Shown: positions 33,013 through 43,382, counted from the first letter of the stretch. The stretch is 64,000 bases of DNA from CATOSP01 sp965205385 (GCA_965205385.1 CBDBGS010000008.1:1798001-1862000); one strand, 5' to 3'. Translations and numbers: made by a program. Notes: generated from the letters alone by a model not told the origin.

Positions 33013-33621
33013 CTACCAAATCTCCGTCAGGTCCAGCACGAAGCCGGGCAATAGGGGGTCTGCGGATACAGTAGCGGGGTCCTCCAGGACTTCAGGCGGC
33101 TGCTCCGGGCGGTAGACATGTACCCTCCGCTGTCGGGGGTCGATGAGCCAGCCCAGCCTAACGCCGTTTTCCATGTATTCCACCATCTTGGCTTGAATGA
33201 TGGCCAAGCGGTCTGACGGGGAGCGGAGTTCAACCGCGAAGTCAGGGGAGATTGAGGGGAAAGCCTCCACGTCCGCCGCTTCAACGGCCAGCCACTTTTC
33301 CAACAAGACCCACCCGGCGTCTGGAGACCGGATTGCGCCGTTGGGCAGCGTAAACCCGCCTGAGGAATCGAAGGATTTGCCCGATCCGTCCTGCCAAGTC
33401 CAATTAAACAGTTGCGCGGTCAGCGAGGCGTTTTGTCCGCTCGAAGAGAGACTTGCAGGGGGCATTACGATCAACATCCCGTCCGCGGAAAGTTCGAACC
33501 GCAGCCCGTCATTGTCCGAGGACAGCCTCAACAGCTGGGCGTAGGTGATATTGAGGGAGCGGATGTCCAACGCCAGCCACTTGTTAATGGTGCGGTCTAT
33601 CGTCAAGGAGGCCTGAGTCAT
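33013..33621 (-). CDS. Uma2-family (DUF820) restriction-endonuclease-like protein
   Basis: 202 residues, the usual length. The PD-(D/E)xK-like core is visible: LPNGAIRSPDAGWV supplies the Asp, FAVELRSPSDRLAIIQAKM the Glu and Lys, and YMENGVRLGWLIDP with VHVYRP closes the fold. The family is widespread and multicopy in cyanobacteria, Chloroflexota and Planctomycetes; its role is unknown, and transposon or DNA-repair links have been suggested. Here it sits between leuC and leuD, 53 and 44 bases away, which breaks an otherwise fixed gene pair and suggests late arrival. Confidence 0.88.
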   Translation of the reverse strand: MTQASLTIDRTINKWLALDIRSLNITYAQLLRLSSDNDGLRFELSADGMLIVMPPASLSSSGQNASLTAQLFNWTWQDGSGKSFDSSGGFTLPNGAIRSPDAGWVLLEKWLAVEAADVEAFPSISPDFAVELRSPSDRLAIIQAKMVEYMENGVRLGWLIDPRQRRVHVYRPEQPPEVLEDPATVSADPLLPGFVLDLTEIW

Positions 33622-33674
33622 AGTTCGTTCTTCGACTTGTCTACCGAATCACTCCTGAGCCAAAAGGTCCGTCT

Positions 33675-35075
33675 CTATAGGTCCCGAACGTCCACGAAGT
33701 GGCCGGCTATCGCGGCGGCGGCGGCCATCGCCGGACTCACCAGGTGGGTGCGCCCTCCTTGGCCCTGACGGCCTTCGAAGTTGCGGTTGGATGTGGCTGC
33801 GCAGCGTTGGCCGGGGTCGAGGGTGTCCGGGTTCATGCCCAGACACATCGAGCAGCCGGCGACGCGCCAGTCTAGACCCGCTTCCGTGAAAATGGCGTCC
33901 AGCCCTTCTTCCTCCGCTTCTTTTTTGATCTTGGCCGAGCCCGGAACAACCATGGCGTACACGTCGGGGTGCACCTTGCGCCCTCTGACCACTTCGGCGG
34001 CGGCCCTCAGGTCTTCGAGCCGGGCGTTGGTGCATGCGCCGACAAATATCCGGTCGATCTTGATGTCCTGCATCGGCGTGCCCGGCCTCAGGTCCATGTA
34101 CTCAAGGGCGCGGGTCGCGGATTCCCGTTCCGCGGCGTCATCAAAGGAAGCGGGGTCGGGGACCCGCCCAGATATCGGAGCGACCATGCCGGGGTTAGTG
34201 CCCCAGGTCACATAGGGCTCCAGGTCGGAGGCTTCTATAATCACCGTTCTATCGTAAGTTGCGCCTGGGTCGGTGGCTAGTTGCCGCCATCGTTCCACAG
34301 CGGCGTCGAAGTCCGCGCCCTGGGGAGCGAATTGACGTCCCCGGACATATTCAAAGGTGGTGTCGTCTGGCGCGATCATCCCCGCCCGGGCTCCAGCCTC
34401 AATGCTCATGTTGCAGACGGTCATGCGGCCGTCCATCGAAAGGGACCGGATGGCTTCGCCGGTGTACTCGATTACATGTCCGGTGCCTCCGTTGATCCCG
34501 ATGCGACCGATGATTCCCAGTATGATGTCCTTGGCGGTCACACCCGCGGGCAGGCTCCCGTTGACCCTGACTTCCATTGTGTTGGGCTTGAACGAACGAA
34601 GGGTCTGGGTAGCGAGTACATGCTCCACTTCCGACGTGCCGATGCCTATGGCGAACGCTCCCAACGCGCCGTGGGTGGAGGTATGGCTGTCACCGCAAAC
34701 CACCGTCTTGCCCGGTTGGGTGTAGCCCAGGTCGGGTCCGATGATATGGACGATTCCCTGGAGAGGGCTGAATCGGTCGTACAAGGTTACGCCAAATTCT
34801 TCGCAGTTGCGGGACAGGGCGTCCAACTGGGCCATGGATATTTCGTCGGTTACGGGAATAGTGAGGTCCCAAGTGGGGGTGTTGTGGTCGGCGGTGGCTA
34901 CCGTCAGGTCGGTGCGCCGCACGCCTCGGCCCGCCAGGCGGAGTCCATCAAACGCTTGGGCAGAGGTTACTTCGTGTACCAAGTGCAGGTCTATATAGAT
35001 GAGCGCGGGTTCCCCCGGCTCCTCATGGACTACGTGGGTCTCCCAGATTTTTTCGAACAAAGTCTTCGCGGGCAT
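33675..35075 (-). CDS. leuC: 3-isopropylmalate dehydratase large subunit
   Basis: 466 residues, normal. The [4Fe-4S] cluster ligands are in GACTNARLEDLR (about 345) and GCSMCLGMNPD (about 405). VCGDSHTSTHGALGAFA and TSNRNFEGRQGQGGRTHLVSP are conserved active-site segments. With LeuD it works in leucine synthesis. GGAAGGA precedes the ATG. Its promoter seems to be about 125 bases upstream, leaving a leader of about 120 bases with no recognised attenuator. Confidence 0.96.
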   Translation of the reverse strand: MPAKTLFEKIWETHVVHEEPGEPALIYIDLHLVHEVTSAQAFDGLRLAGRGVRRTDLTVATADHNTPTWDLTIPVTDEISMAQLDALSRNCEEFGVTLYDRFSPLQGIVHIIGPDLGYTQPGKTVVCGDSHTSTHGALGAFAIGIGTSEVEHVLATQTLRSFKPNTMEVRVNGSLPAGVTAKDIILGIIGRIGINGGTGHVIEYTGEAIRSLSMDGRMTVCNMSIEAGARAGMIAPDDTTFEYVRGRQFAPQGADFDAAVERWRQLATDPGATYDRTVIIEASDLEPYVTWGTNPGMVAPISGRVPDPASFDDAAERESATRALEYMDLRPGTPMQDIKIDRIFVGACTNARLEDLRAAAEVVRGRKVHPDVYAMVVPGSAKIKKEAEEEGLDAIFTEAGLDWRVAGCSMCLGMNPDTLDPGQRCAATSNRNFEGRQGQGGRTHLVSPAMAAAAAIAGHFVDVRDL

Positions 35076-35455
35076 TTGTTATTCCTTCCGTTAGTTCGGC
35101 CGTCGATTAGGTCGTTCGTTTTGGCCTTGGCCATACTCGACACGGACGTCGAATCGTCTCCGGCTCCCAATGTCAACATGGGCCTGAAGCGTCGTGACTC
35201 ATTATAGCATTCATACCTAAACGGCTGGACTCCAATCGCGCTTAAGAGGGGACCGTTACGGGTAGCTTCCGGGTGCTTGAGCGGCGGAGCGGCTTCCACC
35301 ATCGGCGCACTTACATAAATGATGGTAAACTTGGAGATGTCCACTTATTGCCGGGGACACCCTGCGCCCACGTGGCAAGCCCGCCGAGGGTAAGGGTCGA
35401 TTAGGTGAATGGGCGATTAATGACATTATAGAGAAACTTACGGAGGGACCAGGCC
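35076..35455. other. Divergent intergenic region between leuC and the aminopeptidase gene
   Basis: 380 bases. The left part is the leuC leader and promoter. On the right, a TATAGA (about 35428) and a GGAGG (about 35440) precede the aminopeptidase ATG and could be its -10 and ribosome site. No gene, repeat or riboswitch is recognised in it. Confidence 0.5.
35201..35209 (-). promoter_or_regulatory. Extended -10 promoter of leuC
   Basis: On the minus strand TGC-TATAAT, a perfect extended -10 box. No -35 matching TTGACA lies at the normal distance. It would give a leader of about 120 bases before leuC. Confidence 0.6.
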
Positions 35456-38056
35456 ATGACCACATCCGAGGCGGTTGTGCTGCCAACCACCGTACTTCCC
35501 AGGAAGTACCGGCTTACCCTGAAACCAGACCTCACCAGCTTCACCTTTGAGGGAAGTGAAAGCGTCGAGGTCCAAGTAGCCGAGCCGACATCCGAGATCG
35601 TGCTGAACGCAATCGACCTGGAGATCGCGTCTGCAAGCATCCAACAAAGCGGGTCTTCCACCGCGGCTTCGTCCATTACCTATGATGAAGAGCGGCAGAC
35701 AGCGAGCCTGGGGTTCTCCCAGAACATCGGCGCCGGCGGCGCCACCCTGGATATCGTGTTCACCGGTGTGCTGAACGACCGTTTGCACGGTTTCTACCGG
35801 AGCGAGTACACGAACCCTGAAGGGGAACAGAGCTACTTGGCCACCACCCAGTTCGAGGCCACGGATGCCCGGCGCGCCTTCCCCTGCTGGGACGAGCCCG
35901 CCCACAAAGCCAGTTTCGAGGTCACCCTGGTGATCCCATCTGACCTGGTGGCGGTGTCCAATAGTCCCATCGTCGAAGAGACCGAACCGGAACCGGGCCT
36001 GAAGTCCATAACGTTTGGCGAGACCCCGGTTATGTCAACCTACCTCCTGGCCTTCGTCGTTGGGGACTTGGTGGGCATTCACCAGCAGGCCAACGAGCGA
36101 ACCGAGGTCGGCATCTGGACCACGCGCGGCAAGGAGGACCAGGGCGAATTCGCCCTCGATACGTCGGTCAAGTTGTTGAGCTTCTTCAATGACTACTTCG
36201 GAATCCCCTATCCGCTAGAGAAACTGGACCACATCGCTATCCCCGACTTCGCCGCGGGCGCGATGGAGAACTGGGGCGCCATCACCTACCGGGAGACCGC
36301 ATTGCTGGTGGACCAGGCCAACTCCTCCGCCGGCACCAGGCAACGGGTCGCCGAGGTTGTGGCCCACGAGATGGCCCACATGTGGTTTGGCGACCTTGTC
36401 ACCATGGCCTGGTGGGACGATCTCTGGTTGAACGAGAGCTTCGCCTCCTGGATGGGCAGCAAGGCCGTGGACTGGCTCTTCCCGGAATGGGATATGTGGA
36501 CCCAGTTCGTGAACATGGACACCAACCGGGCACTGAGTTTGGACGGGCTGAAAAACTCTCACCCCATCGAGCAAGAGGTCAAGGACCCGGCAGAAGTCAG
36601 CCAGCTATTCGACGCTATCAGCTACTCGAAGGGGGCGTCGGTGATCCGGATGCTGGAGCATTTCCTCGGCCCGGAGACCTTCCAGCAGGGGTTGCAACGC
36701 TACCTGTCGGCCCACCTGTACGGCAACGCCAGGACCGAAGACCTCTGGTCTGCGCTGGAATCCACTTCCGGGCAACCTGTGACCTCGATCATGGACTCTT
36801 GGACCAAGCAGATGGGTTATCCGGTGCTGCGGGTCGAGACGTCCGAAAGCGGCGGCAACCTGGACCTCACTCTTCACCAGGAGCGGTTCGTTTACGACCG
36901 TCTCGAGGAAGAGACTGAGCCGGAGCCCGAGGTATGGCAGGTCCCGGTGGGTGTCTTCTCCGGCGGAGCATCCGATACTTCCTCGATGGTTATGGACTCT
37001 CGACAGGCGAACTTACGGGTGGCCGCACCCAGCACGACAGGAGCCGAGGAAGGGTGGTTCAAGGTCAACCCGGAGCAGACCGGATTCTTCCGCGTCAACT
37101 ATTCCCAGGAGGACTGGGAACGGCTCGTCCCGGCTATCCGGCAAAGGCAGCTTCCGGCGACAGACCGTCTAGGGATTCAGAACGACGCCTACGCTCTTTC
37201 CAGGGGCGGACTGCTTCCCGTGAGCCAATTCCTGACCCTGGCGAGCGCCTATGAGAACGAGGGCGACGCCTCGGTTTGGAGCGACCTGGCCAGCAACCTG
37301 CACGACATTAATTCTATGCTGGCGGACGAGCCCACTTTTGACGCGTTCCAGCGATTCGCCCGGGAGCTGTTTGCCCCGGCGGCCCGGCGCTCCGGATGGG
37401 AACCCAGGGCCGGAGAGGGTCACCTGGACGCCCTGTTACGCACCACCGTGATCAGCCAGGCAGGGAGTTACGGGGACGGCGATGTCCTTTCCCAGGCGAT
37501 GGACCGTTTCCACATGTTCCTCGAGGACAGGGAAAAGGTGCATCCGGACCTGCGGGGAGTGGTGTTCTCACTAGCCGGTCACGCGGGCGATGAAACCACC
37601 TATCGTCAACTCTGGGACCTGAAGAGCAGGGCACCGCTTCAAGAGGAAGAAATGCGCTTGCTCCTTGGGTTGTCCCGTTTCTCCCAGCCCGAACTTCTGT
37701 CGGAAACCCTAGAGCGCACCCTAACCACGGATGTTCGGTCCCAAGACACCATTAGCGTGGTAACGGCGGTGGCGGCCAACACCAAGGGCCGGGAGTTGGC
37801 CTGGCAATTCCTGAAGGATAACTGGGAAGAATTCGACCGGCGCTACGGCGGCGGCGGATTCGGCCTGATGCGGCTGGTATCCATTTGTGGTCACTTCAAC
37901 GATGAGTCAAGAATCGAGGAAGTCGAAGAGTTCTTCCGGAGCCATCCCGCGCCGGCTGGCGAACGGACCATCCGACAGTCCCTTGAACGGGTCCGGCTCA
38001 ACAGCCGTTGGCTAGACAGGAACCGCTCCGCCTTGTCCAACTGGTTTGGAAGCTAG
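35456..38056 (+). CDS. M1-family zinc aminopeptidase
   Basis: 866 residues, normal length for aminopeptidase N/ERAP-type enzymes. It removes N-terminal residues from peptides. Order: N-terminal beta domain (1-195); catalytic domain with substrate motif GAMENWGAIT (about 265) and zinc site HEMAHMWFGDLVTMAWWDDL with the third ligand in WLNESFASW (about 304-327); a small beta domain; and the C-terminal ERAP1_C helical domain (about 540-866). No signal peptide is seen, so it acts in the cytoplasm. A GGAGG site precedes ATG. It stands alone and could process peptides taken up by the ABC transporter; that link is inference. Confidence 0.95.
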   Translation: MTTSEAVVLPTTVLPRKYRLTLKPDLTSFTFEGSESVEVQVAEPTSEIVLNAIDLEIASASIQQSGSSTAASSITYDEERQTASLGFSQNIGAGGATLDIVFTGVLNDRLHGFYRSEYTNPEGEQSYLATTQFEATDARRAFPCWDEPAHKASFEVTLVIPSDLVAVSNSPIVEETEPEPGLKSITFGETPVMSTYLLAFVVGDLVGIHQQANERTEVGIWTTRGKEDQGEFALDTSVKLLSFFNDYFGIPYPLEKLDHIAIPDFAAGAMENWGAITYRETALLVDQANSSAGTRQRVAEVVAHEMAHMWFGDLVTMAWWDDLWLNESFASWMGSKAVDWLFPEWDMWTQFVNMDTNRALSLDGLKNSHPIEQEVKDPAEVSQLFDAISYSKGASVIRMLEHFLGPETFQQGLQRYLSAHLYGNARTEDLWSALESTSGQPVTSIMDSWTKQMGYPVLRVETSESGGNLDLTLHQERFVYDRLEEETEPEPEVWQVPVGVFSGGASDTSSMVMDSRQANLRVAAPSTTGAEEGWFKVNPEQTGFFRVNYSQEDWERLVPAIRQRQLPATDRLGIQNDAYALSRGGLLPVSQFLTLASAYENEGDASVWSDLASNLHDINSMLADEPTFDAFQRFARELFAPAARRSGWEPRAGEGHLDALLRTTVISQAGSYGDGDVLSQAMDRFHMFLEDREKVHPDLRGVVFSLAGHAGDETTYRQLWDLKSRAPLQEEEMRLLLGLSRFSQPELLSETLERTLTTDVRSQDTISVVTAVAANTKGRELAWQFLKDNWEEFDRRYGGGGFGLMRLVSICGHFNDESRIEEVEEFFRSHPAPAGERTIRQSLERVRLNSRWLDRNRSALSNWFGS

Positions 38057-38104
38057 ACTCCCGGACGAGAACCCCTCCGATTCAGCCGCTCAACGTGCGG
38101 CTAG

Positions 38105-38110
38105 TATAAT
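38105..38110 (+). promoter_or_regulatory. Possible -10 box of metH
   Basis: TATAAT 28 bases before the GTG start of metH. The best -35 (TTCAGC, 18 bases upstream) is weak. The leader would be about 20 bases, too short for a cobalamin riboswitch. Confidence 0.45.
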
Positions 38111-38137
38111 TGACAACGCAAATTTAACTATGGCGAA

Positions 38138-41100
38138 GTGCTTATGGTCTATGAACCACGTGCAGAACAACTAATATCGTTAATAAATGAACGGATTCTG
38201 GTGCTCGACGGGGCCATGGGCACGGCGATCCAGGAACTTGATCTGGGACCGGAAGAGTTCGGTGGCCCGGAATATGAGGGTTGCAACGAGTATCTAGTCC
38301 TAACCAAGCCGGACGCCATATCGGGAATCCATCAGAATTTTTTGGATGCCGGGGCCGACATCCTTGAAACCAACACATTTGGCGCAACGTCAATAGTCCT
38401 AGCCGAATACGACCTGGCCCACGAAGCCCGGAAGATCAACCAAGAAGCCGCCAGGCTCGCCCGCGAGCTGGCCGAAGCGGCGTCCGCTTCGGATAAGCCC
38501 CGCTTCGTTGCCGGGTCCATGGGACCAACCACCAAGGCGATTTCGGTTACCGGTGGTGTGACCTTCGACGAGTTGGCGGCGTCGTACCAGGAGCAGGCCG
38601 CCGGGTTGATGGAAGGCGGCGTGGATGTGCTGCTGCTGGAGACCGCCCAGGACACGATCAACGTCAAGGCTGGGCTAGAGGGTATCGACCGGGCTTTTGA
38701 CGAACTGGGCCGCAGAGTCCCAGTGGCGGTACAGGGTACGGTAGAGCCCATGGGGACCTTGCTTGCAGGTCAGGATGCCGAAGCCTTTTATACCTCCCTG
38801 GCTCACCGGGACCTGCTCTGGATAGGATTCAACTGCGCGACCGGACCAGAGTTTATGACCGACCACGTGAGGACGTTGGCCAGCTTGTCTCGCTTCCCAG
38901 TTGCCTGCGTTCCCAACGCCGGTTTGCCCGACGAGAACGGCACCTATAACGAGACCCCGGAAATGATGGCGGCAACGATATCGCGGTTCATGGAGTCCGG
39001 TTGGTTGAACGTCGTGGGCGGCTGCTGCGGCACTGTGCCCGATCACGTTCGGTTGTTGGGGCAAGCGGCTCAGGGGAGGCCCGCCCGCCAAACGGTAGAC
39101 TCCCAGGAGACGAGGGTTTCAGGTATCGAGGCTCTGTTGGTAGACGAAGACACTCGCCCGGTAATCGTCGGAGAGCGGACCAACGTGCTGGGCAGCCGCC
39201 GTTTCCGCCGTTTGATCTCGCGGGGAGCGTTTGAAGAGTCGGCGGAAATAGGCCGCCGCCAGGTAAGAAACGGGGCGCACATCCTGGACGTGTGCCTCCA
39301 GGACCCCGACCGCAACGAGTCGGCTGACATGGAGACCTTCCTCGACCTTCTGACCAAGAAGGTCAAGGCAACGATCATGGTCGACTCCACCGACGCGGAT
39401 GTCATAGAGCTGTCTTTGAAAAAGCTGCAGGGCAAGGCGGTAATAAACTCGGTGAACCTGGAGGACGGCGAGGCGCGATTTGATGCCGTGGTGCCGCTGG
39501 CCCGCCGGTTCGGCGCGGCCCTGGTGGTCGGCTGTATCGACGAGGACAAGGAGCAAGCCCAGGCCATCACCCGTCAAAGGAAATTGGAAATTGCCCAGCG
39601 TTCCGCCTCAATCCTTAGCGAAAAATACGGCGTTCCGCTGGAAGACATCATCTTCGATCCGTTGGTATTCCCGTGCGGCACCGGAGACCAGAATTACGTC
39701 GGTTCCGCCGCCGAGACCATTGAGGGCGTGCGGCTGATTAAGGAAGCTCTGCCCCGGACCAAGACAGTGCTTGGGATTTCCAACGTCTCCTTCGGCCTGC
39801 CGGCTGCGGGGCGTGAGGTGCTCAACTCGGTGTTTCTCTACCACTGCGTTCAGGCCGGACTCGACATGGCCATCATCAATGCCGAACTAATGCAGCGTTA
39901 CACGTCGATTCCGGAAGAAGAGCGGCAGCTTGCAGAAGACCTCATCTGGTACCGGGGTGACGATCCGGTGGCGGCGTTCGCAGCCCACTTCCGAGACAAG
40001 GCGCCCAAATCGACGGCCCAGGACCGGCTCCAACTTCCCCTGGACGAACGGCTCTCCCTGGCCATTATCGAGGGCACCAAGGAGGGCTTGACCGACGACC
40101 TTGACGAAGCGTTAAGCGGACGCCCTCCCCTTGAGATCATTAACGGCCCTTTGATGGCGGGTATGGAAGAGGTGGGGCGTCAGTTCAACGCCAACCAACT
40201 CATCGTCGCGGAAGTGCTTCAGTCAGCCGAGTCCATGAAGGCCGCCGTAGCCCATCTTGAGCCCCACATGGAACGAAACGACAGCGCACAGAAGGGCAGC
40301 GTCGTGCTGGCCACCGTAAAGGGCGATGTCCATGACATTGGGAAGAACCTGGTGGATATCATCCTGTCGAACAACGGTTACCGGGTGATAAACCTGGGGA
40401 TTAAAGTCCCGCCTCAGGACCTCATCGAGGCTTGCCAGCGTCATAACCCGGACATCATCGGCCTTTCCGGCTTGCTGGTGAAGTCAGCCAGGATGATGGT
40501 CGAGACGGTCCACGACCTGCGCCAGGCCCAGATTGATTGCCCCATCCTGGTGGGAGGAGCGGCCCTGTCCAACCGGTTTACCCGGCTGCAAATTGCCCCG
40601 GAATACGGCGGGTTGGTGGCCTACTCACAGGACGCCATGAGCGGGCTGGCCCTGGCCAACCTGATACAGGAAGATGACGAGCGGCAGAAGCTGACTATGG
40701 CCCTCCAGGCTGAAACTAACCAGATGATCGAAGCCGAAGTCCAACGCGCGGAACCGAGGGACGAGAAGGACCCCGTCCCAGCCGCGAGGGTCCCATGGGA
40801 TATCGAGCTGCCGAGACCTCCCGACCTTCTCCCGCACGTGCTACGCGACTACGATATGGGAGAGATCTTCCCGTACATCAATCCGCAGATGCTTTACACG
40901 CGGCACCTGGGATTTAATGGACGTTTCGCCGACGCCCTTGAATCGGGAGACCCGGCGGCAGCCGAGTTGCGAGACTCCGTTCGCAAGGTGGAGGACCTGG
41001 TCTTGGCCCACTCTGACATCAGGGCCAACGCCGTGTTCAAGTTCTTCCCTTGCCAGTCAGATGGGCAATCGCTGCTTGTCCTCGGGCCAGACGGGAACAC

Positions 41101-41689
41101 GGTCATCGAGCGTTTCCACTTCGGACGGCAGGCGCAGCGAGACGGGCTTTGCCTGTCGGATTACGTGCTGCCCAGGTCTTCAGGCGACAACGGACGGGCG
41201 TCGGGATCCGGCCACGGTGTCGATTATGTCGCCATGTTTGTAACCTCCATCGGGCCCGGAATCCGCGGTCTGGCGGAGAAGTGGATGGCCGAGGGGCAAT
41301 ACTTGAACGCCCACATCCTGCAGGCGCTGGCTCTGGAGTCCGCGGAAGGATTTGCGGAACTGCTGCACCAGCAGATCCGCCAGATGTGGGGGTTCGGCGA
41401 CCCGGCCGGTCTGAGTTACCAGGACCTTTTCCGGGCACAGTACAGGGGTTGCAGGTATTCGTTCGGATACCCGGCTTGTCCCCGCTTGGAGGACCAGGAG
41501 AAGCTATTCCGTCTGCTCGACGTGACTTCCAACATTGACGTCGAGTTGACCGAAGAGTACATGATGGACCCGGAGTCGGCGGTGTCGGCGGTGGTCGTCC
41601 ATCACCCCGCCGCCAAGTATTTCAACCTGAGTGGGCAGGATATCCAGCGCCTTGAACAGGAAGTTGAGGCGCTGCGGGCCGGCGCGTAG
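38138..41689 (+). CDS. metH: Cobalamin-dependent methionine synthase
   Basis: 1,183 residues with all modules. Homocysteine domain about 1-315 (zinc ligands in GFNCATGPE and GGCCGT). Pterin domain about 335-600 (VGERTNVLGSRRFRR). Cap about 630-730. Cobalamin domain about 735-875, with the His ligand in KGDVHDIGKNLVDII. AdoMet reactivation domain about 900-1183 (RGCRYSFGYPACPRL). It transfers methyl from methyl-tetrahydrofolate to homocysteine through B12. The start is GTG 38138 or ATG 38144; no clear ribosome site. The next gene, 58 bases on, is fhs, also folate-linked. Confidence 0.97.
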   Translation: MLMVYEPRAEQLISLINERILVLDGAMGTAIQELDLGPEEFGGPEYEGCNEYLVLTKPDAISGIHQNFLDAGADILETNTFGATSIVLAEYDLAHEARKINQEAARLARELAEAASASDKPRFVAGSMGPTTKAISVTGGVTFDELAASYQEQAAGLMEGGVDVLLLETAQDTINVKAGLEGIDRAFDELGRRVPVAVQGTVEPMGTLLAGQDAEAFYTSLAHRDLLWIGFNCATGPEFMTDHVRTLASLSRFPVACVPNAGLPDENGTYNETPEMMAATISRFMESGWLNVVGGCCGTVPDHVRLLGQAAQGRPARQTVDSQETRVSGIEALLVDEDTRPVIVGERTNVLGSRRFRRLISRGAFEESAEIGRRQVRNGAHILDVCLQDPDRNESADMETFLDLLTKKVKATIMVDSTDADVIELSLKKLQGKAVINSVNLEDGEARFDAVVPLARRFGAALVVGCIDEDKEQAQAITRQRKLEIAQRSASILSEKYGVPLEDIIFDPLVFPCGTGDQNYVGSAAETIEGVRLIKEALPRTKTVLGISNVSFGLPAAGREVLNSVFLYHCVQAGLDMAIINAELMQRYTSIPEEERQLAEDLIWYRGDDPVAAFAAHFRDKAPKSTAQDRLQLPLDERLSLAIIEGTKEGLTDDLDEALSGRPPLEIINGPLMAGMEEVGRQFNANQLIVAEVLQSAESMKAAVAHLEPHMERNDSAQKGSVVLATVKGDVHDIGKNLVDIILSNNGYRVINLGIKVPPQDLIEACQRHNPDIIGLSGLLVKSARMMVETVHDLRQAQIDCPILVGGAALSNRFTRLQIAPEYGGLVAYSQDAMSGLALANLIQEDDERQKLTMALQAETNQMIEAEVQRAEPRDEKDPVPAARVPWDIELPRPPDLLPHVLRDYDMGEIFPYINPQMLYTRHLGFNGRFADALESGDPAAAELRDSVRKVEDLVLAHSDIRANAVFKFFPCQSDGQSLLVLGPDGNTVIERFHFGRQAQRDGLCLSDYVLPRSSGDNGRASGSGHGVDYVAMFVTSIGPGIRGLAEKWMAEGQYLNAHILQALALESAEGFAELLHQQIRQMWGFGDPAGLSYQDLFRAQYRGCRYSFGYPACPRLEDQEKLFRLLDVTSNIDVELTEEYMMDPESAVSAVVVHHPAAKYFNLSGQDIQRLEQEVEALRAGA

Positions 41690-41747
41690 GCCACGGCCCG
41701 ATAATAGACCGGCGAATGCCAGACAAGCATTACGATTTGGGGGCGTA

Positions 41748-43382
41748 ATGGACCCGATTCATGTCGTTGCGGACCGACTTGGCCTCGACCAAGAACACCT
41801 GGTTCCATTCGGACAGTACAAAGCCAAGATCAGCCTGGACGCGATCAAGGACACCCGTCCGGCCAAACTGGTAGTAGTTACCGGGATTACTCCCACTCCC
41901 GCCGGAGAGGGAAAGACCACCACGGCTATCGGCCTGACCCAAGGGCTGGGCAAGCTGGGTTACCGGCCTGTGGTGAACCTTCGGGAGCCAGCCTTGGGCC
42001 CGATCTTCGGGATCAAGGGGGGAGGCACTGGCGGCGGGAAAGCCCGGATCGTTCCCGAAGATGAGATCAACATCCACTTCACGGGCGACGCCCATGCCGT
42101 GGGGTCCACTCACAACCTGCTGGCGGCCCTGGTGGAAAACGCCGTGTACCGGAATAACGCATGCGACATGGCCCCGGAGGGCATCCAATGGTCCCGGGTG
42201 ACCGACGCTTCGGACCGGTCGCTACGGCAGATCACGAGCGGGCTGGGAGGCAACGCCAACAGCCCCTTACGCGAGACCCGTTTCGACTTTGTCACCGCGT
42301 CGGAAATCATGGCGATCCTCGCATTGGCCGAAGACCTGGTCGATCTCCGGTCCCGGCTGTCCCGCATAGTAGTCGGGACCAACCGGGGCGGCGAACCGGT
42401 CTCCGTCGAGGACCTTGGCTTGACCGGACCACTGATGGCCGTGATGCGCCATTCCATCATGCCCAACCTGGTCCAAACTCTCGAAGGCCAGCCGGCGATC
42501 GTGCATGCCGGACCCTTCGGCAACATCGCACATGGTTGTAGTTCGATCATTGCCGACAAGCTGGGCATGGGCTACGCTGACCACGTGATTACCGAAGCGG
42601 GGTTCGGTTCCGACCTGGGATTCGAAAAGTTCATGCACATCAAGACCAGGCAGAGCGGCCTGCCCGTCAGCGGGGCCGTGCTGGTCTCATCGCTCCGGGC
42701 GATACGTTGGCATGGCGGGGCGCGCCGGCGGGACCTGGCGAAGCCCAACCGGGAGGCGGTCGAGGCGGGGTCTTCCAACCTGGTCCATCACATAAATATC
42801 GTCCGTAGCTTCGGCCTGCCGGTGGTGGTGGCGCTAAACCGGATGGAAGGCGACAGCCCCGAAGAGTTGAAGGCGGTCGGAGATATCGCTAAGAATGCCG
42901 GCGCCTACGCCATCGCCGAATACGCGGGGTTTGCCGACGGCGGCGACGGGAGCGTGGACCTGGCAAGAGCCGTAGCCCAAATGGCGGCGGACGATAGCGC
43001 TACCCCGTCGGAAATGGACTATGCCTATCCTCTCGACGCGTCTATTGAGGACAAGGTGCTGGCCCTGTCAAAAAGAGTCTACGGCGCGGAGTCCGTAAGC
43101 TGGACTCCCGACGCCCGGCGAAAGGCAAGGTTCTTCGCCGCCCAGGGGTGGGACAATCTGCCCATCTGCATGGCCAAGACCCACTTGTCGGTATCCCACG
43201 ACCCTACCCGCCGAGGCAGCCCGTCGGGATACACCTTCCCCGTGTCGGACATCCGGGCTTCAGTGGGAGCGGGGTTTCTCTACGCCCTAGCAGGACGCAT
43301 TGAGACTTTACCCGGTCTGCCCACGCGGCCCAGGGCGATGGACATGGACGTGGACGCCGATGGGGAAATAGTGGGCCTTTAA
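41748..43382 (+). CDS. fhs: Formate-tetrahydrofolate ligase
   Basis: 544 residues from ATG 41748 (TTGGGGG upstream). It makes 10-formyl-tetrahydrofolate from formate and ATP. The P-loop PTPAGEGKTTTAIGLTQGL (about 48), REPALGPIFGIKGGGTGGGK, and the C-terminal KTHLSVSHDPTRRGSPSGY are conserved. It follows metH by 58 bases, joining formate assimilation to methyl transfer. Earlier in-frame ATGs overlap metH and are unlikely starts. Formate could come from the TPP-enzyme reactions proposed elsewhere in the window, but this is speculative. Confidence 0.97.
   Translation: MDPIHVVADRLGLDQEHLVPFGQYKAKISLDAIKDTRPAKLVVVTGITPTPAGEGKTTTAIGLTQGLGKLGYRPVVNLREPALGPIFGIKGGGTGGGKARIVPEDEINIHFTGDAHAVGSTHNLLAALVENAVYRNNACDMAPEGIQWSRVTDASDRSLRQITSGLGGNANSPLRETRFDFVTASEIMAILALAEDLVDLRSRLSRIVVGTNRGGEPVSVEDLGLTGPLMAVMRHSIMPNLVQTLEGQPAIVHAGPFGNIAHGCSSIIADKLGMGYADHVITEAGFGSDLGFEKFMHIKTRQSGLPVSGAVLVSSLRAIRWHGGARRRDLAKPNREAVEAGSSNLVHHINIVRSFGLPVVVALNRMEGDSPEELKAVGDIAKNAGAYAIAEYAGFADGGDGSVDLARAVAQMAADDSATPSEMDYAYPLDASIEDKVLALSKRVYGAESVSWTPDARRKARFFAAQGWDNLPICMAKTHLSVSHDPTRRGSPSGYTFPVSDIRASVGAGFLYALAGRIETLPGLPTRPRAMDMDVDADGEIVGL

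Noticed and set aside
38057..38137. Cobalamin or SAM riboswitch before metH
   Set aside because: Only 81 bases separate the genes and the likely leader is about 20 bases, too short for either aptamer.
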